DNA of 64,000 bases, taken from the NCBI RefSeq assembly GCF_000613445.1, contig NZ_BAIZ01000007.1:41298-105297 (forward strand). Direction: 5' to 3'. The notes beneath the pieces were generated by a model. It saw only the letters and a list, made by a program, of their open reading frames with translations. It was not told where the DNA came from and made no database searches. Each line of letters begins with the position of its first letter. Position 1 is the stretch's first letter. Made by a program: the position numbers and the translations under genes. The DNA is from Hoylesella shahii DSM 15611 = JCM 12083 (GTDB lineage: Bacteria; Bacteroidota; Bacteroidia; Bacteroidales; Bacteroidaceae). Shown one piece after another: positions 36,653 through 46,425 of this stretch.

Positions 36653-38563
36653 TTGAAGACATTTGAAGAATTAGGCGTGAGCGAACCTATATGCCGCGCC
36701 ATCCAAGAGCTGGGATTTGAACAACCCATGCCTGTACAAGAAGAAGTAATACCCTATTTGCTGGGTAATGGAAACGATGTTATAGCATTGGCCCAAACGG
36801 GTACAGGAAAAACAGCTGCCTATGGCATACCCGTATTGCAGAAAGTAAACCCCGAAGAGAAACACACACAAGCACTTATACTTAGTCCTACGCGCGAACT
36901 TTGCTTGCAAATCGCCGACGACCTGGCCGACTTTAGCAAATATGTGTCGGGCCTACACGTTGTGCCGGTATATGGTGGCGCATCTATCGAAATGCAAATT
37001 CGACAGCTTAGAAAGGGCGCACAGATTATTGTTGCTACTCCTGGACGACTCATCGACTTGATGAAGCGTGGCGTGGCACAACTTGATGCCGTTAACAACG
37101 TGGTGCTCGACGAGGCCGACGAGATGCTCAACATGGGCTTTACCGAAAGCATTAACGCCATTTTCGAAGGCGTACCCACCAACCGCAACACGCTTCTTTT
37201 CTCTGCTACGATGAGTCGCGAGATTGAAAAGATTGCCAAAAACTATCTCAACAACTACAAAGAGATTGTGGTGGGAAGCAGAAACGAAGGCGCCGAGAAG
37301 GTGAACCACATCTATTATATGGTGAATGCCAAAGACAAATACCTGGCCTTAAAACGCTTGGTTGACTTCTATCCGCGCATTTTTGCCATCATTTTCTGTC
37401 GCACAAAACTCGAAACGCAAGAGATTGCTGATAAACTTATTCGCGATGGATATAACGCTGAAGCACTGCACGGCGACCTAAGTCAGCAACAACGCGACCT
37501 CACCATGCAGAAATTTCGCAACCACAACGTGCAATTCCTTGTGGCAACAGACGTGGCGGCTCGCGGACTAGACGTTGACGACCTCACGCATGTTATCAAC
37601 TACGGACTGCCCGACGATATCGAAAGCTACACTCACCGAAGCGGACGAACGGGTCGTGCAGGCAAAAAAGGTACGTCTATCAGCATCATTCACACACGCG
37701 AACGTTCTAAAGTGCGCGCCATTGAGAAGATTATTCAGAAAGAATTTGTCGACGGCACGCTGCCCACTGCTAAAGAAATTTGTAGCAAACAGCTGTATAA
37801 GGCCATGGACACCATCTCTAAGTTTGATGTGAACGAAGAAGAAATTGCTCCCTTCCTCGATGAAATATATCGACACTTTGAATATATCGACAAGGAAGAC
37901 ATCATCAAAAAGATTGTGAGCATGACCTTTGGACGCTTCCTAGACTATTATGCCAATGCGCCCGAAATTGAAAAACCTTCTACCAAACGCAACGACCACG
38001 AAGGAAAAAGAGGCGAATGGGGCAACGCACGCGAAGCACAACGAGGCACTAGAGGCAAACGAAACGAACGCGGCACACGTGCGCCACGAAAACCAGAGGC
38101 TGGTTATCGCCGATTGTTTGTTAATCTTGGCAAAGACGATGGCTTCTATCCGGGCGAAGTAATGCAGTTTATCAACCGCAATGTGCAAGGACGAGTGGCC
38201 GTTGGACATATCGACCTACTGGGCAAAATATCGTATATCGAAGTACCCGAAGCCGACGCCAACCGAGTGATGCAAGGACTATCGGGGGCTACTTATAAAG
38301 GTCGCGACGTGCGTTGTAATGATGCCGACGAAGGCGGACACGGCAAATCGGCAGCCAACAAAGGCGGAAGAAAAGGCCAACGCTATGCCGATGCACCAGC
38401 AAACACAGGCCCACGACGCAGCAAAAAGGCGCAACGCAACTTTAACGACGATAACGAAACGGGCGACTGGAGACAATTTTTCCAACAACCCGCACGCAAA
38501 CTTAAAGGCGAAGAACCCGACTTCTCGGAAGAGGGATGGGCTAGACGCAGACCAAAAGGGTAA
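36653..38563 (+). CDS. DEAD-box RNA helicase with DbpA-type RNA-binding domain
   Basis: 636 residues starting at TTG (MKTFEELGVSEP); no in-frame ATG precedes it, and the next internal Met is too far in. Motifs in order: Q motif, AQTGTGKTAA, PTRELCLQ, TPGRLIDL, DEAD, SATM, ARGLDVDD and HRSGRTGRAG. After a charged linker (~455-500) comes a DbpA-like RRM (RRLFVNLGKDDGFYPGEVMQFINRN...GKISYIEVPE), then an Arg/Lys/Gly tail. Probable CsdA/DeaD-like role in ribosome assembly and RNA unwinding in the cold. Confidence 0.94.
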   Translation: MKTFEELGVSEPICRAIQELGFEQPMPVQEEVIPYLLGNGNDVIALAQTGTGKTAAYGIPVLQKVNPEEKHTQALILSPTRELCLQIADDLADFSKYVSGLHVVPVYGGASIEMQIRQLRKGAQIIVATPGRLIDLMKRGVAQLDAVNNVVLDEADEMLNMGFTESINAIFEGVPTNRNTLLFSATMSREIEKIAKNYLNNYKEIVVGSRNEGAEKVNHIYYMVNAKDKYLALKRLVDFYPRIFAIIFCRTKLETQEIADKLIRDGYNAEALHGDLSQQQRDLTMQKFRNHNVQFLVATDVAARGLDVDDLTHVINYGLPDDIESYTHRSGRTGRAGKKGTSISIIHTRERSKVRAIEKIIQKEFVDGTLPTAKEICSKQLYKAMDTISKFDVNEEEIAPFLDEIYRHFEYIDKEDIIKKIVSMTFGRFLDYYANAPEIEKPSTKRNDHEGKRGEWGNAREAQRGTRGKRNERGTRAPRKPEAGYRRLFVNLGKDDGFYPGEVMQFINRNVQGRVAVGHIDLLGKISYIEVPEADANRVMQGLSGATYKGRDVRCNDADEGGHGKSAANKGGRKGQRYADAPANTGPRRSKKAQRNFNDDNETGDWRQFFQQPARKLKGEEPDFSEEGWARRRPKG

Positions 38564-38578
38564 AAACAACACCCCAAA

Positions 38579-38650
38579 GTTTGATTTTTCAACGGCTACA
38601 ACACGCACGCCCCAAAAACGGCACGCCTATAGCTCACCGAAAAATCAAAC
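38579..38650. repeat. 12-bp inverted repeat after the helicase gene
   Basis: GTTTGATTTTTC (38579-38590) and GAAAAATCAAAC (38639-38650) are perfect complements around a 48-nt centre. Could be the helicase terminator or a small mobile remnant. Confidence 0.55.
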
Positions 38651-38809
38651 AAAAGATGCCATATAATCGCCAAACGCCAACAAAACGTCAGTAGGCTTAA
38701 ACACAACGCCATACATGGCGTGGCATCTTAACAAGCATACAACACACAAAAAATAAGGTATGAAACGAAAATAACGATTTGATTATTCGTCATTTCCTTT
38801 TTTATTACC

Positions 38810-38817
38810 TACCTTTG
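38810..38817 (+). promoter_or_regulatory. -7 box for pnp
   Basis: TACCTTTG, 42 nt before ATG 38860. Confidence 0.6.
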
Positions 38818-38859
38818 TGCCAATTTAATTTTAGATGTTTTAAAACAATAAGTTTTTAG

Positions 38860-41085
38860 ATGAACGTAATAACGAAAACAATTTCATTGCCTGATGGAAG
38901 AACCATCAGCATTGAGACCGGGAAAGTGGCAAAACAAGCCGATGGTTCGGCTGTAGTTCGCATGGGTAACACTGTGCTCCTTGCTACTGTTTGTGCCGCA
39001 AAAGATGCAGTTCCCGGTACCGATTTCATGCCTTTGCAAGTGGATTACAAAGAGCAGTATTCTGCCGCAGGACGATTCCCAGGTGGCTTCACCAAACGTG
39101 AAGGAAAGCCCGGAGACAACGAAATCCTTACTTCGCGACTCGTTGACCGCGTGCTGCGACCCCTTTTCCCCTCAAACTACCACGCAGAAGTTTATGTAAA
39201 CGTCATGCTCTTGTCGGCTGATGGTGTTGACCAACCCGACGCTTTGGCCGGTTTGGCTGCCTCTTCGGCAATGGCATGTTCAGATATTCCCTTCGATTTC
39301 TACATCAGCGAAGTTCGTGTTGCTCGCGTTAATGGCGAGTATGTTGTTAACCCCACCTTCGAACAAATGAAGGAAGCCGACATGGATATCATGGTGGGCG
39401 CAACAAAAGACAACATCATGATGGTGGAAGGAGAAATGGACGAGGTGAGCGAACAAGACCTTATCCAAGCCCTCAAGGTGGCTCACGAAGCCATTAAGCC
39501 TATGTGCATCATGCAAGAAGAACTGGCTAAAGAACTGGGCAAAGATGTTAAACGCGAATACGAACACGAGGTGAACGACGAAGATTTGCGCAAGCAAATG
39601 AACGACGAATTGTATCAACCCGTGTACAATGTTACGAAACAGGCACTAGCTAAACAAGAACGCCACGATGCTTTCGACAAAATCGTTTCCGACTTCTTGG
39701 AAAAATACGATGCCGAAAACACCGAAAAGCTTACCACCGAAGAGTTGGAAGAGAAGCACGCATTGGCTGCACGCTACTACGACGACGTGCTGCGCGATGC
39801 TATGCGCCGTTGCATCCTCGACGAGGGCAAACGCCTCGACGGTCGTAAAACCGACGAAATTCGCCCCATCTGGTGCGAAGTAGACTCGCTGCCTATGCCT
39901 CATGGAAGCGCCATCTTTACGCGTGGCGAAACTCAAAGCCTCTCTACCTGTACGCTTGGCACCAAACTCGACGAGAAAATGGTTGACGATGTGCTAGATA
40001 AGAGCTACATGCGCTTCTTGCTTCACTACAACTTCCCTCCATTCTCTACTGGCGAAGCCAAAGCGCAACGTGGCGTTGGACGCCGCGAAATTGGCCACGG
40101 ACACTTGGCATGGCGCGGCTTGAAGGGCCAAATCCCTGCCGACTATCCTTACACCGTGCGTGTGGTTAGCCAAATTTTGGAGAGCAACGGTTCGTCGTCT
40201 ATGGCCACCGTATGTGCCGGAACGCTTGCACTGATGGATGCTGGCGTGCCTCTGAAGAAACCCGTTAGCGGTATTGCCATGGGTCTTATCAAAAACCCAG
40301 GCGAAGAAAAATATGCTATCCTTAGCGATATCCTTGGAGACGAGGACCACTTGGGCGACATGGACTTCAAGACTACGGGTACAAAAGACGGACTTACCGC
40401 TACACAGATGGATATCAAGTGCGACGGTTTGAGCTTCGAAATACTTGAAAAGGCGCTGATGCAGGCTAAAGCTGGTCGTGAGCACATCCTTGAAAAGCTC
40501 ACCGAAACCATCGCAGAACCTCGTCCCGAACTCAAACCTCAAGTTCCTCGCATCGTTCAAATCGAAATTCCTAAAGAGTTTATCGGTGCTGTTATTGGCC
40601 CTGGTGGCAAGATTATACAGCAGATGCAAGAAGACACTGGCGCAACAATCACCATCGACGAAGTGGATGGCAAGGGTAAAGTTCAAGTTAGTGCGCCCGA
40701 CAAAGCTAGCATCGACGCTGCCCTATCGAAAATTCGCGCCATCGTGGCCGTGCCCGAAGTGGGCGAAATCTACGAGGGAACAGTACGCTCTATCATGCCT
40801 TATGGCTGCTTCGTAGAGATTATGCCTGGCAAAGATGGCTTGCTGCACATCTCGGAAATCGACTGGAAACGCCTCGAAACTGTTGAAGATGCTGGTATTA
40901 AAGAGGGCGACAAACTGCAGGTTAAACTGCTCGACATCGACCCAAAAACTGGCAAATACAAACTGTCGCGCCGCGTCTTGATGAACAAACCCGAAGGATG
41001 GGTTGAGCGCGAACGCCGTCCTCGTGGCGACAGACCCGAAAGGGGCGAACGTCGCGAACGTCGCGAGCGTCGTGATCAAGAATAA
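38860..41085 (+). CDS. pnp: Polynucleotide phosphorylase
   Basis: 741 residues, full length. Two RNase PH-like domains (first ~1-210, second from ~320 with [23 protein letters not shown] and phosphate-site [19 protein letters not shown]). A KH domain ([21 protein letters not shown]) and S1 domain ([31 protein letters not shown]) follow, with an Arg/Glu-rich tail ([10 protein letters not shown]). It degrades RNA 3'-5' with phosphate and belongs to the RNA degradosome in many bacteria; the DEAD-box helicase gene just upstream is a plausible partner. Own promoter and terminator. Confidence 0.97.
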   Translation: MNVITKTISLPDGRTISIETGKVAKQADGSAVVRMGNTVLLATVCAAKDAVPGTDFMPLQVDYKEQYSAAGRFPGGFTKREGKPGDNEILTSRLVDRVLRPLFPSNYHAEVYVNVMLLSADGVDQPDALAGLAASSAMACSDIPFDFYISEVRVARVNGEYVVNPTFEQMKEADMDIMVGATKDNIMMVEGEMDEVSEQDLIQALKVAHEAIKPMCIMQEELAKELGKDVKREYEHEVNDEDLRKQMNDELYQPVYNVTKQALAKQERHDAFDKIVSDFLEKYDAENTEKLTTEELEEKHALAARYYDDVLRDAMRRCILDEGKRLDGRKTDEIRPIWCEVDSLPMPHGSAIFTRGETQSLSTCTLGTKLDEKMVDDVLDKSYMRFLLHYNFPPFSTGEAKAQRGVGRREIGHGHLAWRGLKGQIPADYPYTVRVVSQILESNGSSSMATVCAGTLALMDAGVPLKKPVSGIAMGLIKNPGEEKYAILSDILGDEDHLGDMDFKTTGTKDGLTATQMDIKCDGLSFEILEKALMQAKAGREHILEKLTETIAEPRPELKPQVPRIVQIEIPKEFIGAVIGPGGKIIQQMQEDTGATITIDEVDGKGKVQVSAPDKASIDAALSKIRAIVAVPEVGEIYEGTVRSIMPYGCFVEIMPGKDGLLHISEIDWKRLETVEDAGIKEGDKLQVKLLDIDPKTGKYKLSRRVLMNKPEGWVERERRPRGDRPERGERRERRERRDQE

Positions 41086-41172
41086 CAAAACCTCTGCTAA
41101 CAAACATTGACACTGCCTTGAGCAGTACTAACAAAAGTCTAGCTTTTAATATCGTTATTAAATTCATGTAAT

Positions 41173-41210
41173 GCGGGCCGTCTTTGTGCTAAAGACGGTC
41201 CGCTTTTTTT
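41173..41210 (+). terminator. Terminator of pnp
   Basis: Stem GCGG-G-CCGTCTTT with AAAGACGG-T-CCGC, 5-nt loop, then seven T. Confidence 0.93.
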
Positions 41211-41500
41211 CTTCTCTACACCTCCAAAACACAACACCTCTCTCACATCATTCCTTGATTGCTGTGCAGTGAAACTTAAACCCACGGTTGTGGTTTGTAC
41301 CCTTTTGTATGTCTGTTTTGTTGAGCTCATGCCCTGTATTATTTGTGAAGGTGCTGTGCATTGCGCCAAAAGAATAAGGCAAGCAAGATGTCAACAAGCA
41401 AACGAAAGACGAACGAGAAGCAATGAAAACAATATACAACCAGTGATAAGCAGTCTAACTACCAATTCGGGATAGATTTCACTTCGCGCCATTGGGGAAT

Positions 41501-42136
41501 GTGTAAAATTTTCAGCGCAAAATTTAACATTATGGCTGCCTTTTTTGCTCACCAACTGCCATTCGTTCGCAAATAATCGATTCTCGCGAAGGTTTGTTTG
41601 AGTGAAAATGATCATGAATTGCGAAAGTCTACAAACCGAATTCTCGTTGAAATATTCCGTGCTTTTTGCTAAAAAATAGGCTATTTGCAGCAAAACGCAG
41701 TGCTAACTCATACAAAACGCAGTGCTATCTCCTACAAAACGCAGTGCTAAATGCAGCAAAACGCAGTGCTAACTCCTACTAAACGCAAGGCAAAATGCAG
41801 CAAAACGCAGGATTAAAAGGTACTTATTGCACTATTTTGAGAACCTCACAGCGGAGTAAGAAAATAAAAAACACCCCTTTTAAAGGCAAAATGCAACATA
41901 AAAAAGCACTTTTTGAACATAAAAAGAGGCTTTTAGGGCGGTGAAAAAATGCAAGCTGGCGACCTTCAGGAAAGGTAAAATGGTGCAAAACGCAGATTTG
42001 AGACCCCAAAACGATGTAAAAACAAACGCAGAGTGAACGAAAAACAGAGAAAAACGCTGCTTTTCAACATGTTTTTTCGCTAGAATGAGTCGTTATGAAG
42101 AGTGCTGTTTGTAAAATATTATCATCCTATTTAACA
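41501..42136 (+). repeat. 636-bp dispersed repeat, copy D
   Basis: Left end TGTAAAATTTTCAGCGC...TTTAACATTATG, then AATAATCGATTCTCGCGAAG (identical to copy A). Twelve 11-bp units without indels follow at 41682-41813, then TTTTTTCGCTAGAATG and right end TTGTAAAATATT...TTTAACA. It follows the pnp terminator; the next gene (42609) is on the same strand, so this is the only copy not in a convergent gap. Confidence 0.87.
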
Positions 42137-42485
42137 AGAACACAACCGCCCTTTACGCATTTAAGTCTACCTTTATATGGTATATACTGCCAACCAAGAA
42201 ACCATATTTTACACAAAAATATATCCTACAGCAATGGTTATGAATAGCCTGCAAAGCAACACCAACGCCCAATAAACATTCTTCGCCGTAAACATCCCTA
42301 CAAAAAACACATAAAACCCAATAGCCACAGCGCATAATCATACCCATAAAAAACTGCACACCATGCCCAAAACGCGCACCATCAAAGGCTATAAGCCTGA
42401 TGTTGATGGCCTTGTTGAAATGTTAAAATTAAAAGGTAAAGCAAAAAAATGTTCGAAAAGTTGGCATAATGTAAAATAATATACG
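42137..42485. other. Intergenic DNA after repeat D
   Basis: No gene. AACGCCCAATAAA (around 42270) followed by GCCGTAAAC recurs about the same distance after copy A (around 6842), so similarity between copies A and D may extend past the 636-bp core. Confidence 0.5.
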
Positions 42486-42493
42486 TAACTTAG
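42486..42493 (+). promoter_or_regulatory. Probable -7 box for the 53-residue protein gene
   Basis: TAACTTAG (7 of 8 to TAnnTTTG) with TTG 22 nt upstream and a leader of about 110 nt. Confidence 0.4.
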
Positions 42494-42608
42494 CGGTCGA
42501 CATAACGAGAAAGTCGTTGCCACTGAAAAGCTCAACATACCGTGAACCACAAAAAGCTGTGCAATAAAGACTTCTCTACACTTGAATAAATCTTAAATTC
42601 TACTCATA

Positions 42609-42770
42609 ATGACGGTTACACAGATACTCTCGTGCATCATTGCACCTGTGCTAATGCCTCTATTTACACGCCGTGAAGATTGGAAGGTGAAAGTTTATTT
42701 TTGTGTGCTTTGCGCACTATGCACACCCCTAGCTGGTGTTCCTCTCTTCCTCTACTTGCGTAAAATCTAA
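42609..42770 (+). CDS. Small two-helix membrane protein, unknown function
   Basis: 53 residues from ATG 42609 to TAA 42770. Two hydrophobic segments (VTQILSCIIAPVLMPLF and VYFCVLCALCTPLAGVPLFLYL) flank a charged turn TRREDWKVK, with a basic tail RKI. This is the layout of a small inner-membrane hairpin protein. Amino-acid pattern (Pro in both helices, positive-inside charges) supports a real gene over a chance ORF, but I do not recognise a family. Confidence 0.6.
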   Translation: MTVTQILSCIIAPVLMPLFTRREDWKVKVYFCVLCALCTPLAGVPLFLYLRKI

Positions 42771-43017
42771 CGCCTAGGCTCGCATTTAATGTGGCCTTAA
42801 CTTGCTGGGCATTGCCTGTGGCACTCGGCAAGCGAATAACGTCGTGTGTTTTCAAACATAAAGCAATATGGCTTTTTACAATACATTGAGCTATGTGGCT
42901 TTACATCCTACGCCTTGCATACAACAATGAGGCGGGGCAAAATTGCTCGCCCATACACATTTATTAAGCCAAAACACCACAAACTCACCCCTTTAAACAC
43001 TTAAATCCTTATTATCC
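42771..43017. other. Intergenic DNA, nothing recognised
   Basis: No ORF or hairpin of note between the 53-residue gene and the rpmH promoter. Confidence 0.5.
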
Positions 43018-43049
43018 TTTGGTTGTTTGAGAATAAATAAGTAATTTTG
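43018..43049 (+). promoter_or_regulatory. Promoter of rpmH
   Basis: TTTG (43018-43021), 20-nt spacer, TAATTTTG (43042-43049), ATG at 43090. Confidence 0.75.
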
Positions 43050-43089
43050 CACCTCAAAGTGAGAATATAACAATAAATTAAGATAAGCA

Positions 43090-43245
43090 ATGAAAAGAAC
43101 ATTTCAGCCCCACAACCGTAGAAGGGTAAACAAGCACGGCTTCCGTGAGAGGATGTCAACGAAGAATGGTCGTCGCGTTTTGGCTTCTCGCCGCGCACAC
43201 GGTCGTAAAAAACTCACTGTTTCTGACGAGCATCACGGAAAATAA
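43090..43245 (+). CDS. rpmH: 50S ribosomal protein L34
   Basis: 51 residues: [20 protein letters not shown], then [23 protein letters not shown] as in all L34 proteins, with a short acidic extension VSDEHHGK at the C-terminus. It is part of the large ribosomal subunit. In many bacteria rpmH sits next to rnpA and dnaA; here neither is adjacent and the gene has its own promoter and terminator. Confidence 0.98.
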   Translation: MKRTFQPHNRRRVNKHGFRERMSTKNGRRVLASRRAHGRKKLTVSDEHHGK

Positions 43246-43275
43246 GCCTCGGCTTACCACAGCCTCAAGGCATTG

Positions 43276-43330
43276 CAAAGCAGCGATGAAACCAATGTGT
43301 TTCTTCGCTGCTTTGTTCTTATGCAGCAAT
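43276..43330 (+). terminator. Terminator of rpmH
   Basis: Eleven-bp stem CAAAGCAGCGA/TCGCTGCTTTG, 28-nt loop, then TTCTT. The following 43331-43654 stretch has no gene I can support. Confidence 0.75.
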
Positions 43331-43654
43331 TTATTTTAGTGGTGGGCTTAAACTTTATTGGGCTAACCCATGCTTTACATAGCGGTTCGCTCCTCTCTCC
43401 TAACATCTTGAGAGGGGTAAAATGTGCTCATACTTTATCCTTATTTATATATTTTGCGCAAAGAGCATTTTCCTTACAAACACATCCAACTAACGAACGC
43501 GCCCAAGGACACTGTTTTCCCAAAAACTTTCTTCCCCTAAAGCAACAACACAAACCGATTAACGCCTAAATATTAAGTCACAACAAAGACTGCACACTAA
43601 CCTTTGCGAAAATAAAAACACCACAACAAACAACGCCATACCAAGAATTATTGC

Positions 43655-43662
43655 TACCTTTG
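43655..43662 (+). promoter_or_regulatory. -7 box for the gene at 43700
   Basis: TACCTTTG, 37 nt before ATG 43700. Confidence 0.6.
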
Positions 43663-43699
43663 CCACGCAAAAAACCGTGACACAAACATTCAACTTATC

Positions 43700-44250
43700 A
43701 TGAGAAAACTAGTTTTAATCCTTATCACACTTATCGTCGCCATCGCTGCACAGGCACAAGGCGAACATCTCAAGTTTATGGGCATAGAACTGAAAGGCTC
43801 TATCACCGAGTTTCAACAACAACTGCTCACCAAGGCATGCGCGTTTCGTATGTATCGAAAGGCCTACCCGAAGGCGAACGCGTGTATGATGGTCGGTTTT
43901 CGGGCTACCCCGCACAAGTAGTGGTGTTCTTTAATTCGCGCACACGACTGGTGTATCGCGCCAAAGTAATGATCGACCTTGAAGGACGCGACCACGCAAC
44001 CTCCCTGCTTAACGAGATGAAAGCCAAGCTAGACATCAAATATGGAGGAGCAAAAAGACGCTCGCAAGACTTCACCGATGAGTATGGTCATAAATTCGAA
44101 CAAAGCGCTTACACACTGACCGACGGCGAAATAGATTTGTTCGTAACCTCATCGGGATACACCGACCACGACACCTTTTACGTAAACATCGACTATAAAG
44201 ACGCGAAAAACACCTCTATAAACACGCTCGACGAACTGGAAGACTTGTAA
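43700..44250 (+). CDS. Small secreted protein of unknown function (one -1 break)
   Basis: 183 residues if one base is restored near 43833 (QQLLTK-GMRVSYVSKGLPEG). Signal peptide MRKLVLILITLIVAIAAQA. The mature part opens HLKFMGIELKGSITEFQQQL, then an antiparallel beta pattern (YPAQVVVFFNSRTRLVYRAKVMIDL) and TLLNEMKAKLDIKYG-like helix. The same LKFMGI-L-GS-FQ layout is frequent in small Bacteroidales periplasmic proteins; function unknown. It stands alone just before the dcw cluster. Confidence 0.75.
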
Positions 44251-44319
44251 ACACATACCCAAAACGCAACAAACAACAACCCCCAAAACAAAATCTTAAC
44301 ATCCAATTAATAAGTTTTG

Positions 44320-44349
44320 TGGTGAAAAGTGGGGGAAGATGGGGAAAAA
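44320..44349 (+). promoter_or_regulatory. MraZ-type operator: three 10-bp repeats
   Basis: TGGTG-N5-TGGGG-N5-TGGGG-N5 (starts at 44320, 44330, 44340), immediately before the -7 box. MraZ binds direct TGGGN repeats with 5-nt spacers upstream of its own operon in other bacteria, so this is the expected autoregulatory site. Confidence 0.75.
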
Positions 44350-44353
44350 TGAT

Positions 44354-44361
44354 TAACTTTG
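44354..44361 (+). promoter_or_regulatory. -7 box of the dcw cluster
   Basis: TAACTTTG, 27 nt before mraZ. The operator repeats occupy the -33 region, so bound MraZ would block polymerase. Confidence 0.65.
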
Positions 44362-44388
44362 GCGGTAGTTTCCATCTAATAGTAAAGA

Positions 44389-44849
44389 ATGCGATTTTTG
44401 GGTAACACAGAAGCAAAGACTGATGCGAAGGGTAGGGTTTTCTTACCTGCCGCTTTCCGCAAGGTGCTACAAGCATCGGGCGAAGAAAATATTGTGCTCT
44501 GTAAAGACCTGCACCAACCTGTTTGGTGCTTTATCCCGAAAGCGTTTGGAACGAACAGATGGACGCATTGCGCAATCGTTTGTCGCGCTGGAACGCCACG
44601 CACCAACAACTATTCAGGCAATACGTCTCAGACGTGGAGCTTGTAACGCTGGATGGGAACGGTCGTTTTCTCATCCCCAAGCGTTATATGGCCATGGCAC
44701 AGATAAGTCAAAGCATCCGTTTCTTGGGCATGGGCGACACCATCGAGATATGGAGCGAGGCCAATACACAACAACCCTTTGTGGCTCCCAACGATTTCGG
44801 GCCCGCCATAGAGGCCTTAATGGCTATGCCGGAAGGAGAAAACCAATGA
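44389..44849 (+). CDS. mraZ: MraZ, dcw-cluster transcriptional regulator (one -1 break)
   Basis: 153 residues if one base is restored near 44519 (KDLHQP-CLVLYPESVW). Two SpoVT/AbrB-like domains: RFLGNTEAKTDAKGRVFLPAAFRKVL and VELVTLDGNGRFLIPKRYM. MraZ forms a ring and represses its own operon by binding TGGGN repeats, present upstream here. The last four bases ATGA overlap the rsmH start. Confidence 0.93.
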
Positions 44850-45805
44850 ACAACGACAACATCATTACAGCCCAAGGCTATCATGTGCCGGTGCTTCTTA
44901 ACGAAAGCGTAGACGCCTTGAACATCGTTGAGGGCGGAACTTACGTTGATGTAACTTTCGGTGGAGGCGGACACACGCGCCACATCTTATCCAAAATGGA
45001 TGGCAACGCCCGTTTGTTCAGCTTCGACCAAGATGCCGATGCCGAAGAAAACACGCATCGCCAATCGCCCGAAGGACACGATCCACTAGCCAGCGATAAG
45101 CGTTTCACCTTTGTGCGAAGCAACTTTAGGTTTCTTGATAACTGGATGCGCTATTATGATGTTGACCATGTAGACGGCATTTTGGCCGACTTAGGCGTGT
45201 CGTCACACCACTTCGACGACCAAGAACGAGGTTTTTCTTTCCGTTTTGATGCACCGCTAGACATGCGCATGAACAAGAGTGCCACACTAACAGCGGCTCA
45301 AGTGCTCAACACTTACGACGAAGAGCGATTGGCCGACGTGTTTTTTCTCTACGGCGAGATTAGACAATCACGACGCATTGCATCGGCCATCGTAAAAGCG
45401 CGAGCCAAAGCCAACGTGCAAACAACACAAGAGTTTGCTACCATTGTGGAACCTTTCTTTAAACGCGAACGCGAAAAAAAGGAGATGGCCAAACTCTTCC
45501 AAGCACTTCGAATAGAGGTGAACAACGAGATGAACGCTCTAAAAGAAATGCTACAAGCTGCCGCCCTATGGCTAGGAAAAGGCGGACGACTGAGCGTTAT
45601 TACCTACCACAGCCTGGAAGACCGTATGGTGAAAAACTTTATGAAGGCAGGAAATGTGGAAGGAAAACTAACACAAGACTTCTTCGGACGAGCACAAACA
45701 CCCTTCACACTGGTGAACAATAAGGTGATTGTGCCATCAGACGATGAACAACTACGCAATCCACGAAGCAGAAGCGCTAAACTTAGAATTGCAGAAAAGA
45801 GATGA
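44846..45805 (+). CDS. rsmH: 16S rRNA m4C1402 methyltransferase
   Basis: 319 residues from ATG 44846, chosen because it overlaps the mraZ stop (ATGA) and matches the family start (ITAQGYHVPVLLNESVDAL). SAM-binding TYVDVTFGGGGHTRHIL, DGILADLGVSSHHFDD, RGFSFRFDAPLDMRM, and C-terminal LSVITYHSLEDRMVKNF. Methylates C1402 N4 in 16S rRNA. ATGA overlap with the next gene at 45802. Confidence 0.96.
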   Translation: MNNDNIITAQGYHVPVLLNESVDALNIVEGGTYVDVTFGGGGHTRHILSKMDGNARLFSFDQDADAEENTHRQSPEGHDPLASDKRFTFVRSNFRFLDNWMRYYDVDHVDGILADLGVSSHHFDDQERGFSFRFDAPLDMRMNKSATLTAAQVLNTYDEERLADVFFLYGEIRQSRRIASAIVKARAKANVQTTQEFATIVEPFFKREREKKEMAKLFQALRIEVNNEMNALKEMLQAAALWLGKGGRLSVITYHSLEDRMVKNFMKAGNVEGKLTQDFFGRAQTPFTLVNNKVIVPSDDEQLRNPRSRSAKLRIAEKR

Positions 45806-46425
45806 ACGATAAAGATAAAGACACGAGCGAAACCAATTGGCAATCACAGAAAGATGAGGAAAACAATGGGATTGACCCCGTGGAAACGCTGAAAAACATC
45901 GCTAAGAGAGAGAGCGAGGCAGCAAAAAAGGCTGTCGCGGAGGGTGAAAAACGCCCCAATGAAGACGAAAAATTAAAAAACGATAACAAAACAAACGAAA
46001 CCAACGAACCTCAAAACAGCGAAGAGGACGACGATGACGACCTGCCAACGCTGAAAGAGGCCATCATGGAGCAAGCCACCGAAACCGATGCGCCACTAAC
46101 GGCCAATCTAACATTCATGAAGATTATCGGTGGCGACATCTTCAACACCTCTACTATACGCAAGCAAGTGTGGCTGTTTTTGCTCATTACGTTATTTATT
46201 TTCGTGTACATCGCCAATAGATACAGCTGCCAACAATATCTCATCGAGATAGACCAGCTTACCAAAGAGTTGCAAGACGCTAAATATAAATCGCTCTCTA
46301 GTAACAGTCAGATAACCGAAAAAAGTAGAGAAAGCCAGGTGTTGCAGCTGCTTAAAGCTAGCAACGACACCACCCTACACATGCCAGAGCAACCACCATA
46401 TATAATAAACGTACCCGAAGAATGA
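45802..46425 (+). CDS. FtsL-like cell-division protein
   Basis: 207 residues. An acidic, low-complexity cytoplasmic N-terminus of ~115 residues (with EEDDDDDLP) precedes one membrane helix (~122-140, WLFLLITLFIFVYIA) and a short periplasmic coiled coil (LIEIDQLTKELQDAKYKSL). The topology and position between rsmH and the division PBP match FtsL-type proteins of Bacteroidetes, which are much longer at the N-terminus than E. coli FtsL. Four-bp overlaps on both sides mean tight translational coupling. Confidence 0.82.
   Translation: MNDKDKDTSETNWQSQKDEENNGIDPVETLKNIAKRESEAAKKAVAEGEKRPNEDEKLKNDNKTNETNEPQNSEEDDDDDLPTLKEAIMEQATETDAPLTANLTFMKIIGGDIFNTSTIRKQVWLFLLITLFIFVYIANRYSCQQYLIEIDQLTKELQDAKYKSLSSNSQITEKSRESQVLQLLKASNDTTLHMPEQPPYIINVPEE

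Noticed and set aside
44423..44845. N-terminal extension of the rsmH reading frame across mraZ
   Set aside because: The extension is mraZ DNA read in the wrong frame. ATG 44846 overlaps the mraZ stop and matches the family start.
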